From a virus: a stretch of DNA of 32,153 bases. The stretch spans positions 1-32,153 of IMG/VR virus record IMGVR_UViG_3300006928_000041; one strand, 5' to 3'. Shown here in pieces: positions 27,808 to 32,153 of the stretch; the first letter of the stretch is position 1, and each line of letters opens with the position of its first letter. Under the pieces are notes generated by a model. That model did not search any database and was not told where the DNA came from. It saw nothing but the letters and a program-made list of their open reading frames with translations. The position numbers and the translations under genes were made by a program.

Positions 27808-27986
27808 AATTTAAAACAGGGGACGCAAACCCTCTTCAGGCATCTTCAGCCGACCTCCTTGGGTTTGCGTCTACCTGTTCCTTATGTGGCAATCCAACAA
27901 AAGGTGCAAGCCTATGTTACAAATGCAAAACAGAATTTTTGAAACTGAAGGATCAGGTGAAGAGAACTCGTATAAAGAATTTATAG
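27786..27986 (+). CDS. Small zinc-ribbon protein
   Basis: This 66-residue protein has C-S-L-C (31-34) and C-Y-K-C (44-47), a classic four-cysteine zinc ribbon. The basic C-terminus ends R-T-R-I-K. It overlaps the gene on each side. The role is unknown; nucleic-acid binding is likely. Confidence 0.65.
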   Translation: MGKKEKVKFKTGDANPLQASSADLLGFASTCSLCGNPTKGASLCYKCKTEFLKLKDQVKRTRIKNL

Positions 27987-28126
27987 AAGATTTTGGTTTT
28001 TTAATTGATTGCAAAATTGATCTGGAAAAACCAAATGCAAACAAAGAAGCAAAGATAATTTTTACCTTCATATCATATACTGAATATATGCAAATGGAGG
28101 AAAACATAAAACCAGAAAATAACTAA
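27914..28126 (+). CDS. Small acidic protein overlapping the zinc-ribbon gene
   Basis: This 70-residue frame begins M-L-Q-M-Q-N-R and is acidic at its start and end, with a central F-G-F-L-I-D-C-K-I-D-L-E and later I-I-F-T-F-I-S-Y. It overlaps the zinc-ribbon gene by 73 nt in another frame and its stop touches the recT start (TAATG), which favours a real gene ahead of recT. A start at 27884 is possible. Confidence 0.55.
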   Translation: MLQMQNRIFETEGSGEENSYKEFIEDFGFLIDCKIDLEKPNANKEAKIIFTFISYTEYMQMEENIKPENN

Positions 28127-28875
28127 TGAAACAGGAAATAGCTAACCAAAAACAAGAGATCAGAGAACTTTTAGAATCTGAAAAATTTCAGGAGGAAATT
28201 GCAAAGGCAATGCCTAAATTTTGCGATCCAGTAAGATTTTTAAGAATAGCTACCACAGCTTTTAACCAGCAGCCTAAATTATATGGTTGCACAAAAATGT
28301 CGCTGTTTCAATGTATGCTTGATCTTAGCTCTGTAGGATTAGAACCAGATGGGCGTCACGCATATTTGATTCCATTTAAAGATCAATGCACTTTGCAAAT
28401 TGGCTATAAAGGCTTACTTGCAATGCTCCGCAGAAATGGTGTTTCAATGGATGCAAAACTTGTTCATGAGAATGACAGTTTCCTCGTTGAAGAAGATGAT
28501 GGTCAAGGCAATACAAAGGTTAGCCATTCAGTAGCCTATGGAAAACCAAGGGGAGAAATGATTTGCGTATATACAAGGGCCACATGGGTTGAATCAGGCA
28601 CAAATTTTCTTTCATACGAATTTATGACCCGTGAAGAAATTGATTACATCCGTAGCCTCTCACAGGCAAAAAATGGTACTGCATGGCAAAACCACTATGG
28701 AGAAATGGCTCGTAAAACTGTAATCAAACGCCACGCAAAAAGGCTCCCATTAAGTTCTGAAGTTGAACACGTTATCAACAGTGAACATGACAATCCTGAT
28801 TTTTCTAAATCAATTAAAAAGGATGAAACCTTGTTTGAAACTAAACCTGCTGAAGTAACTGAACAAGATGCCTAA
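28126..28875 (+). CDS. recT: RecT-family single-strand annealing protein
   Basis: This 249-residue protein is a RecT/Redbeta-type recombinase that anneals complementary ssDNA and works with a 5'-3' exonuclease. Family landmarks are C-T-K-M-S-L-F-Q-C-M-L-D-L-S-S-V-G-L-E-P-D-G-R-H-A-Y-L-I-P-F (about 55-84), L-Q-I-G-Y-K-G-L (about 89-96), and the late W-Q-N-H-Y-G-E-M-A-R-K-T-V-I-K-R (about 188-203). Length is normal. The HNH gene separates it from the PD-(D/E)XK nuclease that would be its exonuclease partner. The stop overlaps the small zinc protein by 8 nt. Confidence 0.95.
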   Translation: MKQEIANQKQEIRELLESEKFQEEIAKAMPKFCDPVRFLRIATTAFNQQPKLYGCTKMSLFQCMLDLSSVGLEPDGRHAYLIPFKDQCTLQIGYKGLLAMLRRNGVSMDAKLVHENDSFLVEEDDGQGNTKVSHSVAYGKPRGEMICVYTRATWVESGTNFLSYEFMTREEIDYIRSLSQAKNGTAWQNHYGEMARKTVIKRHAKRLPLSSEVEHVINSEHDNPDFSKSIKKDETLFETKPAEVTEQDA

Positions 28876-29014
28876 TTTTGATTTTTGCGATTGGGAAATA
28901 AATGATCCTCCATTGTGTTTTGATTGCCACGCATTTGGCAGAACAGAAGAATGGAATGAAAAAATTGGCTGGCACTGTAAAGTATGCAATGGAGAAAAAG
29001 AAATCGAGCAATAG
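28868..29014 (+). CDS. Small zinc-ribbon protein after recT
   Basis: This 48-residue protein has C-F-D-C-H (17-21) and C-K-V-C (37-40), a four-cysteine ribbon with acidic ends. It starts within the last codons of recT (8-nt overlap), so it is translationally coupled. A possible recombination accessory by position. Confidence 0.6.
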   Translation: MPNFDFCDWEINDPPLCFDCHAFGRTEEWNEKIGWHCKVCNGEKEIEQ

Positions 29015-29022
29015 GTTTCTAA

Positions 29023-29799
29023 ATGAAAAAAATAAAATGCTTTGATTGTAATAAGGAACTTTTTGCCCACGGTGCTACAAAAAGGTGCATTGAATGCAAT
29101 AAAGAACATATTAGAAAAAGAGACAGGGAGAGATATAAAAGAATGAAGGCTGACCCTGTTAGATTAAGAAAGAAGCGCGAATATCAAAGATGTTGGCAAC
29201 AAAAGGAAGAACAAATCCAGAAAAGGATTATTTACTATGAAGAATTAGAAAATGACCCTATTAGAAATAGGCAAAGGTTAGATTATTTAAAGGAATATAG
29301 AGAAAAAAATAAAGTAAAGGCTCAGAAATATGGAAAAAAATATAGAAAAGGAAATAAGCAAAAATTAAAAATTTATCGTAAAGAATATGCTAATTCTGAA
29401 AATGGAAAATCAGTAATAAAAAAATATTTTGAAACTAACAAAGATAAAATTAAAGAAACAAAACAAAGATACAGAAATAAAAATCAACACCTTTTTACTG
29501 AGCGAGAAAATAAACGAAATGCAATTAAAAAAAGCGCGATACTTTCAACTACAAATTTTAATAAAATAAAAAAAATATATGAACAAGCAAAGCAAATGGA
29601 AAATGAAGCAGGAATAAAATACCACGTTGACCATATTATCCCATTAGCAATAGGTGGTGCACATCATCAAGATAACTTACGCATAATTCCCTCAAAGGAT
29701 AATATATCAAAGGGGAAAAAATATGATCCAACACTAGGTGGTAAATGGGCAAATAACAATAAGGCAAGATATACAAAAAAGAAGTTAGGAATAAGATGA
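29023..29799 (+). CDS. HNH endonuclease with N-terminal zinc ribbon (likely homing)
   Basis: This 258-residue protein has C-F-D-C and C-I-E-C near the N-terminus (residues 6-27), then about 150 residues of Lys/Arg/Tyr-rich helices with repeated K-x-Y-x-K and R-E-Y patterns, and a C-terminal HNH motif: H201-V-D203-H204-I-I-P-L, H214-H215-x-D-N218-L and K-D-N227. The ribbon-helix-HNH order and freestanding insertion between two recombination genes fit a phage homing endonuclease. The DNA is markedly richer in A than recT or the nuclease gene, which agrees with separate ancestry. It overlaps the next gene by 4 nt. Confidence 0.88.
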   Translation: MKKIKCFDCNKELFAHGATKRCIECNKEHIRKRDRERYKRMKADPVRLRKKREYQRCWQQKEEQIQKRIIYYEELENDPIRNRQRLDYLKEYREKNKVKAQKYGKKYRKGNKQKLKIYRKEYANSENGKSVIKKYFETNKDKIKETKQRYRNKNQHLFTERENKRNAIKKSAILSTTNFNKIKKIYEQAKQMENEAGIKYHVDHIIPLAIGGAHHQDNLRIIPSKDNISKGKKYDPTLGGKWANNNKARYTKKKLGIR

Positions 29800-30875
29800 A
29801 AGACGAAAGAAAAGGTTTACCCTCCTTGTCATCCTTGCACAGGCTAATTAATTGCCCCCCGTCCTTTAAAGAAAGCCAGAAACTACCTCAACCGCCTAGT
29901 TCGCCTGAAGCTACCTTTGGAACAGAATGCCATGCAGCAATGGAAACAGGCAATGATGACAGCTTGACTGATGAACAGAAAATGGCTGTTGAAAAAGCTA
30001 GGGATTTGGAAACTACCTTAATTATGGATTTGATTCCTGAAGATGCAAAACTAGCTGAAATAAAAGAAGAAAGGCTTTGGGGCTTTAATAAAAGAATAAG
30101 CGGAAAAACAGACCGCATAATTTTCTGGAATCAATACGCACTCATTATTGATTATAAATTTGGCAGAAATTCAACTGGTCATGTAAAAGATAATGAACAG
30201 CTAAAAGGTTATGCTGTTCTTTTAAAGGAAAACTATCCTGAGTTAATTGCAATCGACATTGCTACAATTCAACCATTGGTAGATTTTGATAATAGACTAT
30301 CTCATCATACCATAGAAAAGGATGAGCTTTTACTTTTTGCTAAAGAAATTGAAAATGCTTTAGATCATATAGAAAAGGATACAGGTAAAAAAAATCCTAG
30401 CCTAAAATCATGCGAATATTGCAATGCAAAAACTATATGTGATGAAGCCCAGCAATCGGCTTTAATTGTCCAGAGCTTTGATCCTAAAGCGTTAACAGTC
30501 TCCAATATAAAGGAATATTTAGATTTAGCAACATTGGCAGAGAAAGCGTTATCAGCGCGAGTAAAAGAAATAAAATCAAAAGCTGTTGAATTATTAGATG
30601 AAAACCCTGATGCGATTGAAAACTATAAACTCATAGAAGGCAGGAAACTCAGGTCAGTTAACAATACTGAGGAAGCATTTACTAGATTGGCTTCTGGCGG
30701 ATTGATAGATAAAGATGGAATGATGAAATCTGTCTCAATCAAATTGCCTGAATTAGAAAAAGCTGTAGCTGAACATTTATCCTGTAGCAGAATGGCAGCA
30801 AAAGATTTAGTTAAAGTTAAGCTTGATTCATTAATAACTGAAAAACAATCTGCACCATTTGTAAAAAGAAAATGA
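29796..30875 (+). CDS. PD-(D/E)XK nuclease with probable Fe-S cluster (RecB/Cas4-like)
   Basis: This 359-residue protein is a RecB-family nuclease of the DUF2800/PDDEXK_1 kind and is the likely exonuclease partner of RecT. The active site is G-T-E44-x-H46, D106 in G-K-T-D-R, and D119-Y-K121. Four cysteines, C20 and C206-x2-C209-x5-C215, have the spacing of the Fe-S 'staple' in Cas4 and AddB nucleases. The C-terminal third (about 225-359) is a helical extension with a coiled coil (I-K-S-K-A-V-E-L-L-D). It overlaps both neighbours by 4 nt. The nuclease call is secure; the cluster is inferred from spacing. Confidence 0.9.
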   Translation: MKDERKGLPSLSSLHRLINCPPSFKESQKLPQPPSSPEATFGTECHAAMETGNDDSLTDEQKMAVEKARDLETTLIMDLIPEDAKLAEIKEERLWGFNKRISGKTDRIIFWNQYALIIDYKFGRNSTGHVKDNEQLKGYAVLLKENYPELIAIDIATIQPLVDFDNRLSHHTIEKDELLLFAKEIENALDHIEKDTGKKNPSLKSCEYCNAKTICDEAQQSALIVQSFDPKALTVSNIKEYLDLATLAEKALSARVKEIKSKAVELLDENPDAIENYKLIEGRKLRSVNNTEEAFTRLASGGLIDKDGMMKSVSIKLPELEKAVAEHLSCSRMAAKDLVKVKLDSLITEKQSAPFVKRK

Positions 30876-31339
30876 ATCATCCTAAAGTTTATTATCGCAT
30901 TGCAGTTTTAGGCAAAATAAAGGCACAGCCAAGACCACACGCAGCACGGCGAGGCAATTTTGTGACCATATACAATCCAAAAACTGCTGATGCATGGAAG
31001 CAATCTGTTCGATCTTTTTTTAAAGTAAGTAAAGATTTGAAGGAATTAGAAACATTAAATGAACCTTTATCTGTCAGATTAAATTTCTATTTTAAAAGAC
31101 CTAAATCACATTTCAATGTAAAGAGAGAATTAAGAAAAGGCCAAAGCAAGGCTCACATTCAGAAACCTGATATAGATAATTTAGTTAAAGCTGTTCTTGA
31201 TGCCATTGTAGATGAGGGAATAATGAAAGATGACAAATTAATTACTGAATTATATGCGACTAAAAAATGGGTTAATGAAGAATCTGTAAGCGAAATCGGA
31301 AGATTAGAGCGATGCGAGATAGAGATAAAGTCGAATTAG
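30872..31339 (+). CDS. rusA: RusA-family Holliday junction resolvase
   Basis: This 155-residue protein is a RusA-type endonuclease that cuts branched DNA made by recombination or replication. It has the signature K98-P-D-I-D-N103-L-V-K-A-V-L-D110 and the later D120-D121-K, the acidic active-site residues. The N-terminal strand G-K-I-K-A-Q-P-R-P is also typical. Length is slightly over that of E. coli RusA (120). It overlaps the nuclease by 4 nt and the next small gene by 28 nt. Confidence 0.93.
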   Translation: MNHPKVYYRIAVLGKIKAQPRPHAARRGNFVTIYNPKTADAWKQSVRSFFKVSKDLKELETLNEPLSVRLNFYFKRPKSHFNVKRELRKGQSKAHIQKPDIDNLVKAVLDAIVDEGIMKDDKLITELYATKKWVNEESVSEIGRLERCEIEIKSN

Positions 31340-31485
31340 AATATTTAATCTATGAACGGCTGGGAATTTTGTTTTCTGATAAACCAGTTGATGATAAGGA
31401 TATCCAACTGGCAGTAAAACAAGCCAAACAAATACTAAAAAGAAAAATAAAATGCAGCAACAGTACGAACCAGAAGATAACGTAA
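31312..31485 (+). CDS. Small hypothetical protein after rusA
   Basis: This 57-residue charged helical frame (D-K-V-E-L-E-Y-L-I-Y-E-R-L-G, then V-K-Q-A-K-Q-I-L-K-R-K) overlaps rusA by 28 nt and the SSB-like gene by 34 nt. It fills what would be a 112-nt gap in a tightly packed operon, which is the main reason to call it. No family is recognised. Confidence 0.5.
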   Translation: MRDRDKVELEYLIYERLGILFSDKPVDDKDIQLAVKQAKQILKRKIKCSNSTNQKIT

Positions 31486-31814
31486 TAATCGTTAAAGTCC
31501 CTAAAGCCTATTATGAAAAGGATGGCACTGAACGGGAAAAAACTCCAACCGATCCTGATAAAAAGGGTGGTGCTACTATTGATGGAAAAGAATATTGGGC
31601 ATCAGCTTGGGAAAGCGTTTCTAAAAAGGGAGAAGCTTATACAAAGATAAAACTTACTCCAAAACAAGATTCACAAGGTGTTCAATATAAGAAAACAGAT
31701 AAAATGCCTGTAGGAAATCTTTCTGAAGCTGTTCAGAATGAGGTTCAAAAACTTGATGAACAGGAAAAAAAGCCTAAACAACAATGGGCAGAAGATGATG
31801 ACGTTCCATTCTAA
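31452..31814 (+). CDS. Single-stranded DNA-binding-like protein
   Basis: This 120-residue protein ends in E-D-D-D-V-P-F, the acidic tip by which bacterial SSB recruits partners (consensus D-D-D-I-P-F). The middle has strand patterns with aromatics (Y-W-A-S-A-W-E-S-V and Y-T-K-I-K-L-T-P-K) suited to an OB-like or related ssDNA-binding fold, shorter than normal SSB. It sits between resolvase and replication protein. A ssDNA-binding role is likely, the fold less certain. Confidence 0.72.
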   Translation: MQQQYEPEDNVIIVKVPKAYYEKDGTEREKTPTDPDKKGGATIDGKEYWASAWESVSKKGEAYTKIKLTPKQDSQGVQYKKTDKMPVGNLSEAVQNEVQKLDEQEKKPKQQWAEDDDVPF

Positions 31815-31839
31815 AAAATGACCCTACCCCATACACAGC

Positions 31840-32153
31840 ATGGCCAAAGACCCTTATTTTCCATTCTATCCAAATGATTTTCTAACAGGTACAGCACTCA
31901 TGGATGCAGCCGAAACTGGCGCATACATTCGTTTACTTTGCCACAGTTGGGAATCTGATGGATTGCCAAATGATCCTAAAATGCTTAAACGCCTTGCAGG
32001 ATGCCCGAAATCAAAACTTGAAAAAGTTTTACAGAAATTTGAAGTTTTTTCTGATGAAAAATTAAGAAATATTAAGCAAGAAGCTGTCAGAGAAAAGTTG
32101 CAAAAATATAGAAAACGCCAAGCCGAAAATGCAGCAAAAAGGTGGAAAAAAGG
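31840..32153 (+). CDS. DUF1376 replication protein (3' partial)
   Basis: The first 104 residues are present; the gene runs off the right edge. The N-terminal pattern D-P-Y-F-P-F-Y-P-N-D-F-L, then A-E-T-G-A-Y-I-R-L-L-C-H-S-W and L-P-N-D-P-K-M-L-K-R-L-A-G, is DUF1376, found at the start of phage replication-initiation proteins. The later part is basic and helical (E-K-L-Q-K-Y-R-K-R-Q). Whether a primase or helicase-loader domain follows cannot be seen. The ATG at 31840 is the start that keeps the family's opening. Confidence 0.88.
   Translation, partial: MAKDPYFPFYPNDFLTGTALMDAAETGAYIRLLCHSWESDGLPNDPKMLKRLAGCPKSKLEKVLQKFEVFSDEKLRNIKQEAVREKLQKYRKRQAENAAKRWKK

Noticed and set aside
1-32153. CRISPR array, insertion sequence or integrase
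   Set aside because: No regularly spaced repeats, terminal inverted repeats or transposase/integrase motifs were seen. The repeated elements found are promoters, start blocks and hairpins.

Overview
The window is about 32 kb of an AT-rich tailed-phage genome. Every credible gene is on the + strand, packed with 1-30 nt overlaps. Both ends are cut inside genes: the large terminase lacks its N-terminal ATPase half on the left, and a DUF1376 replication protein is cut on the right. The long tape-measure protein and absence of sheath genes point to a siphovirus with a lambda-type head module. A lipoprotein in the lysis cassette suggests a Gram-negative host. The host cannot be named from this sequence. 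No integrase, lysogeny repressor or tRNA is visible, so lifestyle is open.

Layout. (1) 1-8083, head: terminase, an unknown basic protein, a sugar-nucleotide epimerase, a small cassette with its own promoter and terminator (3023-3349), a gpW-like protein, portal, a protease/scaffold fusion, decoration protein and major capsid protein. Apart from the three extra genes this is lambda order A-W-B-C-D-E. (2) 8137-15115, neck and tail: connector-type proteins, tube, assembly chaperone, tape measure, one tail-tip candidate and a fibre. (3) 15105-16839: a DxD glycosyltransferase and a sulfotransferase. (4) 16857-18842: a cluster of overlapping small membrane-protein genes that looks like the lysis cassette, then a metallophosphoesterase and a winged-helix protein. 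(5) 18843-19130: a terminator and hairpin zone separating late from early genes. (6) 19131-28126: many small early genes, with a DUF932 protein, a UDP-glucose-dehydrogenase-like enzyme, a zinc metalloprotease and an exported SleB-type hydrolase. (7) 28126-32153: recombination and replication genes: RecT, an HNH endonuclease, a PD-(D/E)XK nuclease with a likely Fe-S cluster, RusA, an SSB-like protein and DUF1376.

The strongest unexplained signal is a family of nine near-identical promoters: eight head early-gene units and one drives the isolated cassette in the head module. Each has TTTACA, a 16-17 nt spacer and a TATATT-like -10. In eight of nine the start ATG lies 6-7 nt after the -10, where transcription should begin, so these messages look leaderless or nearly so. 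Five of the nine start with almost the same DNA (ATGCTTAACGGCACTAAT, coding MLNGTN). In front of the DUF932 gene this block becomes a separate 10-codon leader ORF. The array resembles start-associated repeats used to build modular early regions in some actinobacteriophages.

The second theme is glycan chemistry. An epimerase, a UDP-sugar dehydrogenase, a glycosyltransferase and a sulfotransferase are spread over three places. Together they could make and attach a uronic-acid-containing, sulfated sugar, either on the virion next to the fibre or on the host surface. That pathway is inference. The family assignments rest on visible motifs.
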